Positions 45,294 to 54,572 are shown, counted from the stretch's first letter. The stretch is DNA of 64,000 nucleotides from Geothrix limicola (GCF_030268085.1 NZ_BSDE01000003.1:1-64000); one strand, 5' to 3'. A program made the numbers and translations. The notes: generated from the sequence alone by a model not told the origin.

Positions 45294-45599
45294 TCAGGCC
45301 GGGAGTTCCTGGCCGAGGTCGCACCTGTGTTTCGAAACCTTCGTGATCTTGGAACGGGTTTCTGCGCGGTACTGCGCGATGCTGGCGCCTTCGGAGTGGG
45401 CCGCGAGTGCGGCCTCATCCGCGTAGAGTTCGAAGATCAGGAACTTGCCCGGCTCGTTCTGCGGCACCAACACCTCGAACTGCAGCGTTCCAGACTCATC
45501 CCTCAGGGACCGTTCCCGATGGGCGAGAAGGGCATGAAGAATCTCCCCTTTCAGCTCGGGTTCGAATTCGGCGGTGACGATGAGGGCGACCTTGCTCAT
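45294..45599 (-). CDS. Antibiotic-biosynthesis-monooxygenase-family (ABM) protein
   Basis: 101 residues from the ATG at 45599: KVALIVTAEFEPELKGEILHAL, split as a strand then helix, then LRDESGTLQFEVLVPQNEPGKFLIFELYADEAALAAHSEG, again in segments. This is the classic ABM ferredoxin-like fold (YgiN-type quinol monooxygenase/heme-degrading relatives). The C-terminal KVSKHRCDLGQ tail is unremarkable. The role here is unknown. It could form a unit with the DUF2789 gene 55 bases upstream. Confidence 0.88.
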   Translation of the reverse strand: MSKVALIVTAEFEPELKGEILHALLAHRERSLRDESGTLQFEVLVPQNEPGKFLIFELYADEAALAAHSEGASIAQYRAETRSKITKVSKHRCDLGQELPA

Positions 45600-45654
45600 G
45601 AACGTCTGCTCCAAGGGGATGACGGCCGTTTCAGGTGGGGCATGCGGGCTTGGT

Positions 45655-45897
45655 TCACGGATTGGATCGGCGCAATCCGCTGTCGAGCTCGTCGATGATG
45701 TCGGCCCAGTCCGCATCGTTCTGGATTTCTTCGCGCAGGAATCCCGCCTGGGAGGGCGTCCAGAAGGGCGCCTCGTGCAAGGCGAGACCGGGCGCCAGGG
45801 GCCGGCGGGATTCGATGAAGGCCTGGATCTCCGCGGGGGCCGAGGGGAGACCAAGCTGGGCGAACAGACTGGTCATCGAATGGACATGGCCTTCCAT
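45655..45897 (-). CDS. DUF2789 small protein
   Basis: 80 residues matching DUF2789 throughout: SLFAQLGLPSAPAEIQAFI, HRPL-like SRRPLAPGLALHEAPFWTPSQAGFL and DADWADIIDELD (segments quoted separately). Family function is unknown; no catalytic residues are seen. GGGAGG precedes the ATG at 45897. It lies between murI and the ABM gene on the same strand. Confidence 0.85.
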   Translation of the reverse strand: MEGHVHSMTSLFAQLGLPSAPAEIQAFIESRRPLAPGLALHEAPFWTPSQAGFLREEIQNDADWADIIDELDSGLRRSNP

Positions 45898-45942
45898 GGG
45901 CGCCCTCCCACCGGCAGGGTACGACTTCCTGCCCGAACCAGT

Positions 45943-46734
45943 CTAGATTTCGACGACTTCCACATCGCCCAGGGCTTCCTCCAGAAAGCGGCTGCCCACT
46001 TCCTTGAGGCGGCTACTGGCGTCCGTGAGCTGGACCCGCAGGCTGCCGCGGGCACTGGCGGTGCGGTAGCCGAGGCTGCGCTGCAGCAGCCGGTCCACGG
46101 CCTTGGCCGTAACGCGCCCGCTGTCGATCCACCGCGTGCCGGGACGGCTGCGTTCCAGGCTCGCCATGAGCGTCGGATAGTGGGTGCATCCCAGCACCAC
46201 CGTCTTCACCTCGAAGGGCAGTTGGTTCAGGTAGCGGCGGCAGATGGTGTCGGTGACCGGATCATCGAACCAGCCTTCTTCCGCGAGGGGCACCAGCAGG
46301 GGACAGGCCACGCTGTGGATCACGCGCTCCGGGTCGTGGCGGCGGATGGCCGCCTCGTAGGCGGCACTGCCCACGGTGGCCAGGGTGCCGATGACGCCCA
46401 CGGGCCCCGGCTGCTCCGCCGCGGCTTCGGCGCCGGGCTCGATCACGCCGATCACCGGACAGGGGCTCACGGCCTGCAGGGCCGGAAGGCCGTGGGCGCT
46501 GGCCGTATTGCAGGCGATGACGATGAGCTTGGGATCATGGCGCTGCAGCAGTTCGCCCATCTGCAGGGTGTAACGCTCGATGGTGCGGTGGCTCTTGCTG
46601 CCGTAGGGCAGGCGCGCCGTGTCGCCGAGGTAGACCAGGTCCTCCTGGGGCAGCGACTGGCGCAGGGCGTGGATGACGGTGAGCCCGCCGATGCCCGAAT
46701 CGAAGACGCCGATGGGACGATCCGAGCGGTTCAT
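45943..46734 (-). CDS. murI: Glutamate racemase
   Basis: 263 residues from the ATG at 46734; the longer frame runs into the inverted repeat and is rejected. Makes D-glutamate for peptidoglycan. Visible motifs: GVFDSGIGGLTV (about 9-20), YLGDTARLPYG, IACNTASAHGL with catalytic Cys (about 76) and LGCTHYPTL with the second Cys (about 187). All are canonical. The upstream gene prmA is separated by the inverted-repeat element. Confidence 0.95.
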   Translation of the reverse strand: MNRSDRPIGVFDSGIGGLTVIHALRQSLPQEDLVYLGDTARLPYGSKSHRTIERYTLQMGELLQRHDPKLIVIACNTASAHGLPALQAVSPCPVIGVIEPGAEAAAEQPGPVGVIGTLATVGSAAYEAAIRRHDPERVIHSVACPLLVPLAEEGWFDDPVTDTICRRYLNQLPFEVKTVVLGCTHYPTLMASLERSRPGTRWIDSGRVTAKAVDRLLQRSLGYRTASARGSLRVQLTDASSRLKEVGSRFLEEALGDVEVVEI

Positions 46735-46742
46735 AGGACCCA

Positions 46743-46843
46743 CCACGGAGACACGGAGGGCACCGAGGAAAGACACGGAGAAAGGGCCGGAGATCGCAGT
46801 GAATCTCCGTGCGTTTTTCTCCGTGTTCTCCGTGCCTCCGTGG
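46743..46843. repeat. Large imperfect inverted repeat built from CACGGAG units
   Basis: Between prmA and murI. The left arm (46743-46780) contains repeated CACGGAG or close variants; the right arm (46805-46843) contains the complement CTCCGTG at matching spacing, starting from CCACGGAG on one side and ending CTCCGTGG on the other. The arms can fold into a long stem with a loop of about 24 bases. Similar CACGGAG-rich elements recur in intergenic regions of many environmental bacteria. It probably belongs to a dispersed, REP-like family. Confidence 0.75.
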
Positions 46844-46852
46844 CGAATCCGT

Positions 46853-47722
46853 TCATGCCGTCACCCGCGTGGCCAAGATGGCGATCCACTCGCCTTCCTT
46901 CACCACCTTCTCGGGCCTGAAGCCGTGGGAGGCCAGGCTCAGCAGGGCCTCGTCCGTGCACTCGGCCAGGATGCCGCTGGCGATGAGCCAGCCGCCGGGC
47001 GCGGACACCTCGGCCATGCGGGGCAGCAGATCCTGGATGGTGAGCAGCAGGATGTTGGCCAGCAGGCCGGCGAAGGGGCCCGCGGCCTGGGGATGCTCCA
47101 GGGTGCCGACGAAGCTGTCATAGGGCTTGGCGCCCTTGAGCAGGTGGGCATTCAATTCGATCAGTTCGTCCATGGCCGGGCCACAGTCCGGGTCGATATC
47201 GAAGGCCGTGAGCCCCTGGCCCCCCAGCAAATGGGCCGCCAGCGAGAGGATGCCGGTGCCGGCGCCGATGTCGAGGATGGGCCCCTTCAGGCGCCCGGAA
47301 GCCGCCAGTTCCTCCAGCAGTTCCATGCAGAGCCGCGTGGTCTCGTGGCCGCCGGTGCCAAAGGCCAGGCCGGGATTCACCACCAGGTCGATGCGGTCCG
47401 CGGGACCCGGGGTCTCGTCCCAGAGGGGCCGCACATGGAAGCGCCGGCCCACGTTGAAGGCGTCGAAGCCTTCGCGGCTCTTGGCCAACCAGTCCTCGTC
47501 GCCAAAGGCCTCGGCCTCCAGCAGGCGCACGCCCGGGAAGGCACCCAGGCCCGCCGCATCGGGGGGGGCTTGGTCGGGCGGGAAATACGCAAAGCAGGCC
47601 TGCGGGGGATCCGCTTCCCGGTAGAAGGCGGAGGAGCCCTCCCCCTCCAGCCAGGCGCAGAGCGCCTCTTCCTGGGGGTCCGGAACCTCCAGTTTCCACC
47701 TCAGATGGGTCGCATTCGCCAT
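46853..47722 (-). CDS. prmA: Ribosomal protein L11 methyltransferase
   Basis: 289 residues. The N-terminal substrate-recognition domain is followed by the SAM domain with NPGLAFGTGGHETTRLC (about 114-130), ILDIGAGTGILSLAA (about 148-162) and LLANILLLTIQDLLPRM, where the usual N-I-L block is kept. It trimethylates L11. The FGTGxH motif is specific to PrmA. Not essential in most bacteria. Its downstream side abuts the inverted repeat. Confidence 0.93.
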   Translation of the reverse strand: MANATHLRWKLEVPDPQEEALCAWLEGEGSSAFYREADPPQACFAYFPPDQAPPDAAGLGAFPGVRLLEAEAFGDEDWLAKSREGFDAFNVGRRFHVRPLWDETPGPADRIDLVVNPGLAFGTGGHETTRLCMELLEELAASGRLKGPILDIGAGTGILSLAAHLLGGQGLTAFDIDPDCGPAMDELIELNAHLLKGAKPYDSFVGTLEHPQAAGPFAGLLANILLLTIQDLLPRMAEVSAPGGWLIASGILAECTDEALLSLASHGFRPEKVVKEGEWIAILATRVTA

Positions 47723-47836
47723 TCGCCCAGATTAGCAGGGGCCCCCGGGAACCATTCCCCCCCGCCCTGCATTCAATGGGTGCGGCCGGCCAGATCGCCG
47801 CGGAAGTGGGAAGTGAAGTGGGACAGGGGGTATGCC

Positions 47837-47860
47837 GCGGGGGAACGGGGGTTCCCCCGC
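47837..47860. other. Perfect 10-bp GC-rich hairpin
   Basis: GCGGGGGAAC-GGGG-GTTCCCCCGC lies 19 bases past the stop of the sigma-54 regulator gene (read on the minus strand). There is no T-run after it, so it is not a typical intrinsic terminator, but it could stabilise the mRNA 3' end or pause polymerase. Confidence 0.5.
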
Positions 47861-47878
47861 GCTTGCGTCTGGGTCGGG

Positions 47879-49336
47879 CTACTCGGCCGCTTCCGCCGCC
47901 TCGGAATCCTCCAGATCCAGCCGCTTCATCTTTTCGAGGAAAGTCGTGCGCTTGAGGCCCAGCAGGTCCGCCGCGCGCTTCTTGTTGCCCCGGGTGATGG
48001 CCAGGCTCTGGAGCATGAGCGTCTTTTCCATGTCCGACACGACCTGGTTGAGGTCCAGTCCCTCGGCCGGCAGGTCCATGCCGAAGGCCGCGGGCGGCAG
48101 GGGCGCGAAGGCATCGGGAAGCACCGGGGCGGACTCGGCCTTCGAGGCGATGGGATGGGTGCTATCGGGGGCCTGGTTGAGGGCCGGAGCCTCGCCCATG
48201 CGCTCGGCCAGGAAGGCGAAATCCTCCCGGGTGAGCACAGGACGGGTGCCCGACAGCACGATGGCCCGCTCGATGGCGTTTTCCAACTGACGCACGTTGC
48301 CCGGCCAGGGCATGGCCATGAGCAGGGGATCCACGCTGGGGTGCAGGGCCTTGGGGTAGAGGCCATGTTCGCGGGCCTTGCGGTTGAGGAAATGCTGGGC
48401 CAGGAAGGGCACTTCTTCGCGCCGCGCCCGCAGGGGCGGCAGGGTGATGGGCACCACTTCGAGCCGGTAGAAGAGATCCTCGCGGAAGCTGCCGTCCTGC
48501 ACCTTCTTCCACAGGTCCACGTTGGAGGCCGTCACCACGCGCACATCCACCTTCACGGGCGCGCCACCGCCCAGGGGCTGCACCTCGCGCTCCTGCAGCA
48601 CGCGCAGCAGGCGCACCTGGGCGCCCAGGGGCATGGTTCCCACTTCGTCGAGGAAGATCGTGCCGCCGTGGGCCTCGCGGAACTTGCCCGGCGTGTCCTT
48701 GCGGGCATCCGTGAAGGCGCCCTTGTTGTAGCCGAAGAGTTCGGATTCCAACAGGTTCTCGGGGATGGCGCCGCAGTGCACGGCCACGAAGGGTTCGGCC
48801 ACGTCGGCGCTCATGCGGTGGATGGCGCGGGCGATGACCTCCTTGCCCGTGCCGCTCTCCCCCAGCAGCAGCACGGTCGCGCGGGTGGCGGCGGCGCTGC
48901 GAGCGCGGGCGAGCACGTCCTGCATGGCGACGCTGGTGCCTACGAGACCAAAAGCGAGGGCCTGCGAAACCGTCAGCTGGGTGGTGGTGCCCGAGCGCGG
49001 GCGCAGGCCCGGCATGGGGGGCTCGGGGCCCAGCACGCCCCAGCGCACGGACCCCAGCGAACCCCATTCCGACAGGGCTTTGGGATCCATGGGCGCCGCG
49101 TCGGGCTTCAGGCCCAGCAGGATGGGCAGGGCCGCCACTTCGGCCATCATGCGATTGAGTTCCGGCGGGGGCCAGGCGCCCTTGGCGCTGATCACCCAGA
49201 GATCCACGTCCTTGGGCGCCAGGGCCGGCGCGGTACCGCGATCCACGCTCACGTTCCAAAGGGCCGCCCACCGATGTTCCAGCCCCCCCGTATCGTCGCC
49301 GAGGGTGGACCAGTGAAGGCGGGGCAGCTGCGTCAT
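47879..49336 (-). CDS. Sigma-54-dependent regulator with GAFTDA loop and degenerate N-terminal domain
   Basis: 485 residues. The AAA+ domain is complete: GESGTGKE (about 156-163), [16 protein letters not shown] (about 195-210), [10 protein letters not shown], and [16 protein letters not shown] Fis-type helix-turn-helix ([22 protein letters not shown]) is at the C terminus. The sigma-54 contact motif reads GAFTDA rather than GAFTGA, a variant known from some working activators. The first ~115 residues resemble a receiver in length, but [14 protein letters not shown] has no phosphorylatable Asp. No kinase is adjacent. Confidence 0.9.
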   Translation of the reverse strand: MTQLPRLHWSTLGDDTGGLEHRWAALWNVSVDRGTAPALAPKDVDLWVISAKGAWPPPELNRMMAEVAALPILLGLKPDAAPMDPKALSEWGSLGSVRWGVLGPEPPMPGLRPRSGTTTQLTVSQALAFGLVGTSVAMQDVLARARSAAATRATVLLLGESGTGKEVIARAIHRMSADVAEPFVAVHCGAIPENLLESELFGYNKGAFTDARKDTPGKFREAHGGTIFLDEVGTMPLGAQVRLLRVLQEREVQPLGGGAPVKVDVRVVTASNVDLWKKVQDGSFREDLFYRLEVVPITLPPLRARREEVPFLAQHFLNRKAREHGLYPKALHPSVDPLLMAMPWPGNVRQLENAIERAIVLSGTRPVLTREDFAFLAERMGEAPALNQAPDSTHPIASKAESAPVLPDAFAPLPPAAFGMDLPAEGLDLNQVVSDMEKTLMLQSLAITRGNKKRAADLLGLKRTTFLEKMKRLDLEDSEAAEAAE

Positions 49337-49455
49337 AAGCTCCTTGGTTGGATTTAGCCTAGATGCAGGTCGCTTTCGGTCAAGTCAAAAAAATGACGGC
49401 GCGCGCCTCCGCTTGCTCCCCGGCGTACGATGGAAGGGACTTCCTGGAGGTCCCC

Positions 49456-50007
49456 ATGGCGCTCACGGAATCCACCATGGTCCCGCTCGGCACCGCCTGT
49501 CCCGACTTCACGCTGCCCGGGGTGGACGGGCGGCTCTGGTCCCTCCACGACTTCCACACCCCCGCCCTGCTGGTGGTGGTCATGTGCAACCACTGTCCCT
49601 ATGTGCAGGCCATCGATGACCGATTGAATGAACTTGCCAAGATCCATGCCGGGCAGTGCGCCGTGGTGGGCATCAATTCGAATGACGCGGTCGCCTACCC
49701 CGATGACAGCTTCGAAGCCATGCGCGCCCGGGCCGCGGAAAAGGGCTACGTGTTCCCCTACCTCTGGGACGAGGAACAGACCGTGGCGCGGGCCCTGGGC
49801 GCCGTGTGCACGCCGGATTTCTTCCTCTACGATTCGCACCGCCGCCTGAGGTACCGGGGCCGCATGGACGACAACTGGAAGGACGCCGCCCACGTCACGC
49901 GCCATGACCTGCGGCGAGCCATCGTCCGCGTGCTGAACGGCGAGGAGCTTCCGACCACCCAGCTCCCGAGCATGGGATGTTCCATCAAGTGGAAGGCCGG
50001 GGTCTGA
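49456..50007 (+). CDS. Thioredoxin-like/peroxiredoxin-like protein with CxxC
   Basis: 183 residues from ATG 49456 (GGAGG upstream); the frame above it is not supported. AhpC/TSA-type thioredoxin fold: CPDFTLPGVDGRLWSLHDF, LLVVVMCNHCPYVQAI (CNHC redox motif, about 43-46), VGINSNDAVAYPDDSFEAM and CTPDFFLYD. This matches the 'thioredoxin family' proteins with MCNHCPYV, which are cytoplasmic thiol-disulfide proteins of unclear substrate. It has no signal peptide. Its end overlaps thpR by 31 bases. Confidence 0.9.
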   Translation: MALTESTMVPLGTACPDFTLPGVDGRLWSLHDFHTPALLVVVMCNHCPYVQAIDDRLNELAKIHAGQCAVVGINSNDAVAYPDDSFEAMRARAAEKGYVFPYLWDEEQTVARALGAVCTPDFFLYDSHRRLRYRGRMDDNWKDAAHVTRHDLRRAIVRVLNGEELPTTQLPSMGCSIKWKAGV

Positions 50008-50525
50008 GGCTGTTCTTCGCCCTTCCGCTGCCGGAAGGGCTCGCCGCCGCGCTGGAAGGTTGGCGGCAGGGATACCCTGGCATCGAGGGCTGGTGCGCCT
50101 CCGCGGACCTGCACCTGACCCTCGCCTTCCTGGGGCACCGTCCGCCTTTGATCCTGCCCGGCCTGGAAGCCCTCGGCGCCAGCGTCGCCGCCCGCCACCG
50201 GATCTTTTCCCTGCAGACGGCCGCCCTCGGCAGTTTTTCGAAGCACCCCACCACGCGCCTGCTCTGGCTGGGCCTGGATCCCGCCAGGGCCCTGGAGGCC
50301 CTTGCGGAGGATCTGCGCCGCGCCCTGCTCGCGGCGGGCGAAAGCCTCGACACGCGGCCCTTCCATCCCCACCTGACCCTGGCCCGCTTCAAGCAGGCCC
50401 AGCCCTTTGCCGCCTTCGCGGATCCGCCGGCTCGCGCCTTTGCCGCGGACCGGCTCGTGCTCTTCGAAAGCCGGCCCCGCGGACATCACACGCCCCTGGG
50501 GACCTGGCCGCTTCGGGGGGTATGA
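49977..50525 (+). CDS. thpR: RNA 2',3'-cyclic phosphodiesterase (2'-5' RNA ligase family)
   Basis: 182 residues of the 2H phosphoesterase superfamily. The two catalytic motifs are present: HLTLAFLG (about residues 46-53) and HPHLTLARF (about 133-141), i.e. HxTx twice. The N-terminal RLFFALPLPEGL is typical of ThpR/LigT. It hydrolyses 2',3'-cyclic phosphates and can ligate RNA with 2'-5' bonds in vitro. A GTG at 49989 may be the true start. Overlap with the preceding gene suggests co-translation. Confidence 0.9.
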   Translation: MFHQVEGRGLRLFFALPLPEGLAAALEGWRQGYPGIEGWCASADLHLTLAFLGHRPPLILPGLEALGASVAARHRIFSLQTAALGSFSKHPTTRLLWLGLDPARALEALAEDLRRALLAAGESLDTRPFHPHLTLARFKQAQPFAAFADPPARAFAADRLVLFESRPRGHHTPLGTWPLRGV

Positions 50526-50548
50526 TCGAAAGTTCTGCCGGAGCTCGC

Positions 50549-51190
50549 ATGCGCCTTCCCCTCCTCGCGATCTGCCTCGCCAGCTTGCCCCTCTGCGCCC
50601 AGTGGGACCTGCGCCTGGAGCTGCCCCGGCCCACGGGCCAGAGCCTGCCCCAGACCCTCCTCAGTGGCAGCGGCCAGCTCGTCGCCGGCAGCTTCGACAC
50701 CGGCAAGGGCTTCATCGCCACGGCCAACCGCCAGATCTTTCAGATCGGCCCCCTCTTGAAGCTGGAGGGCGGGCTCGAATACTCACAGTTCACCGCCGAC
50801 GGCAACCTCGCCAAGGGCACGGGCTCCCAGGGCACCACCCTCAAGCAGCAGGGCGCCGGCGTGGATCTCAACGCCCAGGTCTGGGTGCCCTTCGTGGGCA
50901 TCGCCGGCGAGATCGGCCTCATCCAGCGCTTCCAGCGCTACACCGTCGACACCGAAGGCGCCTCCAGCGCCAAGGACCTGAGCCGCACCTGGCTGCGCGT
51001 CGGCGCGCGGTGGCGCGTGCCCTCCGTGATCGTGCACCCCTACGTGGTGGCCAGCTACCAGCAGCCCGTCACCAAGGATCGCCCCGTGAAACTCGGCAGC
51101 GTATCGGATCTGGCCGCCTACTTCACGGCCCAGGGCAACGGCCAGGAATTCGAACGCCTCTGGACCTTCGGTGTGGGCGTGAGCTTCTGA
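50549..51190 (+). CDS. Small outer-membrane beta-barrel-like protein
   Basis: 213 residues with signal peptide (RLPLLAICLASLPLCAQ). The rest is amphipathic strands with alternating aromatics: FIATANRQIFQIGPLLKLEGGLEYSQF (segments), VWVPFVGIAGEIGLIQRFQRY, WLRVGARWRVP, and a final LWTFGVGVSF ending in Phe. This fits a small barrel of about eight strands. No family recognised. The ATG at 50549 was chosen because GGAG and the signal peptide fit; an ATG at 50522 is in the same frame. The phosphatase-family gene starts on its last base. Confidence 0.78.
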   Translation: MRLPLLAICLASLPLCAQWDLRLELPRPTGQSLPQTLLSGSGQLVAGSFDTGKGFIATANRQIFQIGPLLKLEGGLEYSQFTADGNLAKGTGSQGTTLKQQGAGVDLNAQVWVPFVGIAGEIGLIQRFQRYTVDTEGASSAKDLSRTWLRVGARWRVPSVIVHPYVVASYQQPVTKDRPVKLGSVSDLAAYFTAQGNGQEFERLWTFGVGVSF

Positions 51191-52821
51191 TGCGCCGCGC
51201 CGCGCTCCTCCCCCTGCTGCTCGTCCCGGCCCTCGTCGCCGCGCCTCCGCCGCACAGACCGAAGCTCGTCGTCGTCATTTCGGTCGATCAGTTCTCCGCT
51301 GCCCTGATGCAGACCTACGGTCCCGAACTGCACGGCGGCCTCGCGCGGCTCAGAAAGGAAGGCGTCTTCTTCAGCGAGGCCTATCACGATCACGGCTTCA
51401 CGGAGACCGGCCCGGGCCATTCCGTGCTGCTCTCGGGACGCTTCCCCGCCCACACGGGCATCGTCGAAAACGTGTGGATGGATCGGGCCCTCGGCCATCG
51501 CGTCTACTGCGTGGAGGATCCCGCCGCCAAGGCCCTGCATGCGCCGGAACAGGCCAGCGCCTCCAACCTGCGCTTCCTGGGCGACGCCCTCGGCGACTGG
51601 CTGCAAGCCCAGGTGCCCGGCAGCCGCGTCTTCGCCGTCTCGGGGAAGGATCGCGCCGCCATCCTCATGGCCGGTCGCAAACCCACGGGCGCCTTCTGGT
51701 TCACGGGCTCCGCGGGCTTCACCAGCTCCACGGTCTACGGCACGCGCCTGCCCCAGTGGCTCGTCCGCTACGACCAGGAGCTTTCCGATCGCATCGCCAC
51801 CGACAACTGGCTCTGGTCGAAGGATCCCGCGACACCCGAAGGCCGGAAGGCCGAGTGGACCTACGGCGCCCAGACCATGCGCAACGGCGCCCTGCCCCGG
51901 CTCATCCAGGGCGCGGGCATGCCCGTCGACAAGGGCTTCGAGGTCCGCTTCCGCAAGTCGCCCTTCCTCGACGCCGTGACGCTGGAGGCTGCCGAAGCCC
52001 TGCTGGACGGCGAGAAGCTGGGCCAGGGCCCGGGTACGGACCTGCTGGCCCTCAGCTTCTCGGCCACCGACTACATCGGCCACAGCTACGGCAGCCTCGG
52101 CACCGAGATGCGCGACCAGATGCACCGCCTGGACCAGGTGCTGGGCCGCCTGCTGGCGCGGCTGGACCGAGAGTATCCCGGCGCCTGGGTGGTGCTGAGC
52201 GCCGACCACGGCGGCCTCGATGTGCCCGAAGCCCTGGCCGACCAGGGCTTCCCCGCCCGCCGCCTGCTGGCGGAGCCCTTCATGGGCGCCCTGCAAGCGG
52301 ACCTGCGCGCGGCCTTCAAGGCCGATCACGACCTGGTGCTGCCCAGCACCGAACCCAATTCCCTCTACCTCGACGAAACGGTGGTGAAGGCCATGGGCTT
52401 GGACCGCCGCGCGGTGCTGGCCCACCTGCAGGCCTGGCTGCGGGCGCGCCCCGAAGTGGCGGATGCCTTCACCTCCGAAGAACTTCAGGCCACCGATCCG
52501 ACCGTCCAGGGCAGCCCCCGCGACAGCAGCCTGCGCGCCCTGCTCCGCCGCAGCTTCCACCCCGACCGCAGCGGCGACATCCTCATCGCCGTGAAACCCC
52601 TCGTCGTCATTGGCACGCCGCCCACGGACTATCCCGCCAATCACGGCACGCCCAACGGCTACGACCGCCGCGTGCCCCTCATCTTCTGGGGGCCCTGGAA
52701 GGCCGCCGAACGCCGCGAGCCCGTGCGCACTGTGGACCTCGCCCCCACCCTCGCCCACGAACTGGGCCTCCGGCCCGGCGCCGTGGATGGGAAGGCGCTG
52801 GACCTCGGCCCGCGGAAGTAG
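51190..52821 (+). CDS. Exported alkaline-phosphatase-superfamily enzyme, PafA-like
   Basis: 543 residues with signal peptide. Type I phosphodiesterase/PafA blocks: VVVISVDQFSAALMQTYGP (metal Asp), FTETGPGHSVLLSGRFPAHTGIVEN in segments (nucleophile Thr in the ETGPGHS stretch), LSFSATDYIGHSYG (Asp and His), LSADHGG and PANHGTPNGYDRRVPLIFWG (His). All two-zinc ligands expected for the superfamily appear present, so it should be active on phosphomonoesters or diesters in the periplasm. No Pho-box is evident. Its start overlaps the barrel gene stop by one base (TGATG). Confidence 0.9.
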   Translation: MRRAALLPLLLVPALVAAPPPHRPKLVVVISVDQFSAALMQTYGPELHGGLARLRKEGVFFSEAYHDHGFTETGPGHSVLLSGRFPAHTGIVENVWMDRALGHRVYCVEDPAAKALHAPEQASASNLRFLGDALGDWLQAQVPGSRVFAVSGKDRAAILMAGRKPTGAFWFTGSAGFTSSTVYGTRLPQWLVRYDQELSDRIATDNWLWSKDPATPEGRKAEWTYGAQTMRNGALPRLIQGAGMPVDKGFEVRFRKSPFLDAVTLEAAEALLDGEKLGQGPGTDLLALSFSATDYIGHSYGSLGTEMRDQMHRLDQVLGRLLARLDREYPGAWVVLSADHGGLDVPEALADQGFPARRLLAEPFMGALQADLRAAFKADHDLVLPSTEPNSLYLDETVVKAMGLDRRAVLAHLQAWLRARPEVADAFTSEELQATDPTVQGSPRDSSLRALLRRSFHPDRSGDILIAVKPLVVIGTPPTDYPANHGTPNGYDRRVPLIFWGPWKAAERREPVRTVDLAPTLAHELGLRPGAVDGKALDLGPRK

Positions 52822-52827
52822 CCCCAG

Positions 52828-53529
52828 ATGCACACACGGGATGCCCGCCTCGTGATCCTCACGGGAGCGGGCATTTCCGCGGAAAGCGGGCTGCGCACCT
52901 TCCGTGGCGCCGACGGTCTGTGGGAGAACCACCGGGTGCAGGACGTGGCGACGCCCGAGGCGTTTCATCGCGATCCCGACCTGGTCTACCGCTTCTACAA
53001 TGAGCGGCGGCGCGGCCTGAAGGCGGTTCAGCCCAATGCCGCCCACCTGGCCCTCGCCCGCCTGGAGCGCGCCTGGAAGGGGGACTTCCTCCTCGTCACG
53101 CAGAACGTGGACGACCTCCACGACCGCGCGGGCTCGCAGCGCCTGCTGCACATGCACGGCGAACTGCTCCGGGCCCGCTGCCTGGCCTGCCATGGGGTAC
53201 AGCCGTGGACGGGCGATCTGGGCGCGGCGGATCGATGTCCCGCCTGCGACCGCGGCCCCCTGCGCCCGCACATCGTGTGGTTCGGCGAGCTCCCCCTGGA
53301 GATGCCCCGCATCTACGAGGCCCTGGACCGCTGCGACCTCTTCCTGTCCATCGGCACCAGCGGCCACGTCTACCCGGCGGCGGGCTTCGTGGAGGCCGTC
53401 GGTCCCGGTGCCCGCACCGTCGAACTCAACCTCGAACCCAGCCTCGTGGCCAGCGCCTTCCAGGAGGCCCGCACGGGCCGGGCCACCGACCTGGTGCCCG
53501 CCTTCGTGGAAGACCTGCTGGGCGGCTAG
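52828..53529 (+). CDS. cobB: NAD-dependent protein deacylase, sirtuin class III
   Basis: 233 residues. Rossmann NAD site [18 protein letters not shown] (about 10-27), catalytic [13 protein letters not shown] and HMHGEL (His, about 112), a four-Cys zinc site (CLAC, CPAC) and [21 protein letters not shown] (about 57-63) contains the YxxR pair that in class III sirtuins recognises succinyl or malonyl lysine, so desuccinylation is likely besides deacetylation. Its TAG stop shares CTAG with the convergent kinase gene. Confidence 0.93.
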   Translation: MHTRDARLVILTGAGISAESGLRTFRGADGLWENHRVQDVATPEAFHRDPDLVYRFYNERRRGLKAVQPNAAHLALARLERAWKGDFLLVTQNVDDLHDRAGSQRLLHMHGELLRARCLACHGVQPWTGDLGAADRCPACDRGPLRPHIVWFGELPLEMPRIYEALDRCDLFLSIGTSGHVYPAAGFVEAVGPGARTVELNLEPSLVASAFQEARTGRATDLVPAFVEDLLGG

Positions 53530-54518
53530 GTCTCCAGCCCCTTCAGCAGCCGGTCTTCCGCCAGGCGCAGCATGTGTTCGCTGGCCAGGACGCCGTCCTG
53601 GTGGTTCAGGCGCTGGAAATGGCCCCGCAGATGGCGCAGGGTGCGGGGCACGGCCGAAGCGAAGTGGGCCTTCTTCCGGTGCACGAGCTGATGGCCGAAG
53701 GTGCCCAGGGCCTTGAGGCTGCGCTGCAGGGCGCTGAGGTTCAACTCCTCCATCAGGGCCTCGTGGTTCCAGCCCAGCTCGTCCTGCAGGGGGGCGACGA
53801 GGACGCGTCCCGCCTCCTTCGACCAGTCCCAGTAGGCGTCGTAGAGCAGGCTGGCCAGGTCGTAGGTGGCCGCGCCCCGGCGGGCATCCTGGAAGTCGAT
53901 GGCCACGAGGCGGTCGCCGTGCACCATCAGGTTGCGCACGTGGAAATCGCGGTGAACGAAGAAGTGCGCCCGCGTCTCCAGGCTGGCGTGGACCTCTTCC
54001 ATCATGCGGTCCAGCCAGCGAGGCGGATCCTTCTGCAGGAAATCGTGGAAGAAATTGATGCGGCAGTACTCCCATTCGAATTCGAACTTGGCCTGGTCGA
54101 AGGCCCGGCTCATGAAGAAGGTGTGGCTGGGCGCGCCCAGGGTCAGAGGGCCCGCCAGGGTGGTCAGCAGCCAGCCCGCGCGCTGGGCCCAGGCCAGCTC
54201 CTCTTCGGGGTGCTCCACGAGGCGGCGCTCCAGCGTGGTGTCACCCAAATCTTCCACGAGCAGGCAGCGGTCCGCATCGTCGCTCTGGAGGATGGTGGGC
54301 ACCCTCAGCAGCGGATCCAGGTAGGCCTGGAGGGCGCGGAACTCGAAGTAGCTGTCGTCGGTCTTTTCGGGCGTGTCCAGCGGGTGCAGCACCACCAGGG
54401 CCGTGCCCAGCTGGGGGTGGTTCACGCGGACGTACTGGCGCGTGCCCGCGTCCCCCATGAGTGGGCGGGGTTCCGACAGCTGCCAGCGATCGAGCGCGCG
54501 TTGAAGGCGTGGGTCCAT
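53526..54518 (-). CDS. amgK: N-acetylmuramate/N-acetylglucosamine kinase, AmgK-like
   Basis: 330 residues from the ATG at 54518; the frame above it is not supported. It is an aminoglycoside-phosphotransferase-fold kinase: [14 protein letters not shown] (catalytic HRDxxxxN) and [24 protein letters not shown] (metal DFQDA motif) match AmgK closely. AmgK phosphorylates the anomeric carbon of MurNAc or GlcNAc in the fosfomycin-resistant peptidoglycan recycling route. The partner nucleotidyltransferase MurU lies just upstream (54 bases), which strongly supports the assignment. Confidence 0.88.
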   Translation of the reverse strand: MDPRLQRALDRWQLSEPRPLMGDAGTRQYVRVNHPQLGTALVVLHPLDTPEKTDDSYFEFRALQAYLDPLLRVPTILQSDDADRCLLVEDLGDTTLERRLVEHPEEELAWAQRAGWLLTTLAGPLTLGAPSHTFFMSRAFDQAKFEFEWEYCRINFFHDFLQKDPPRWLDRMMEEVHASLETRAHFFVHRDFHVRNLMVHGDRLVAIDFQDARRGAATYDLASLLYDAYWDWSKEAGRVLVAPLQDELGWNHEALMEELNLSALQRSLKALGTFGHQLVHRKKAHFASAVPRTLRHLRGHFQRLNHQDGVLASEHMLRLAEDRLLKGLET

Positions 54519-54572
54519 CCGAACAGGGTACTCCTGGAGGGAATGTCGGCCACGGATGAACACAGAAAACCC

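Noticed and set aside
46673-49357. An 894-residue plus-strand frame starting in the inverted repeat
   Set aside because: It begins in the CACGGAG repeat, which yields a typical repeat-derived peptide (TETRRAPRKDTEK), and continues antisense to prmA and the sigma-54 regulator.
51118-54075. A 985-residue open frame on the minus strand
   Set aside because: It lies antisense to the phosphatase-family gene, cobB and part of amgK. The composition is Gly/Arg/His-rich and no domain can be recognised.
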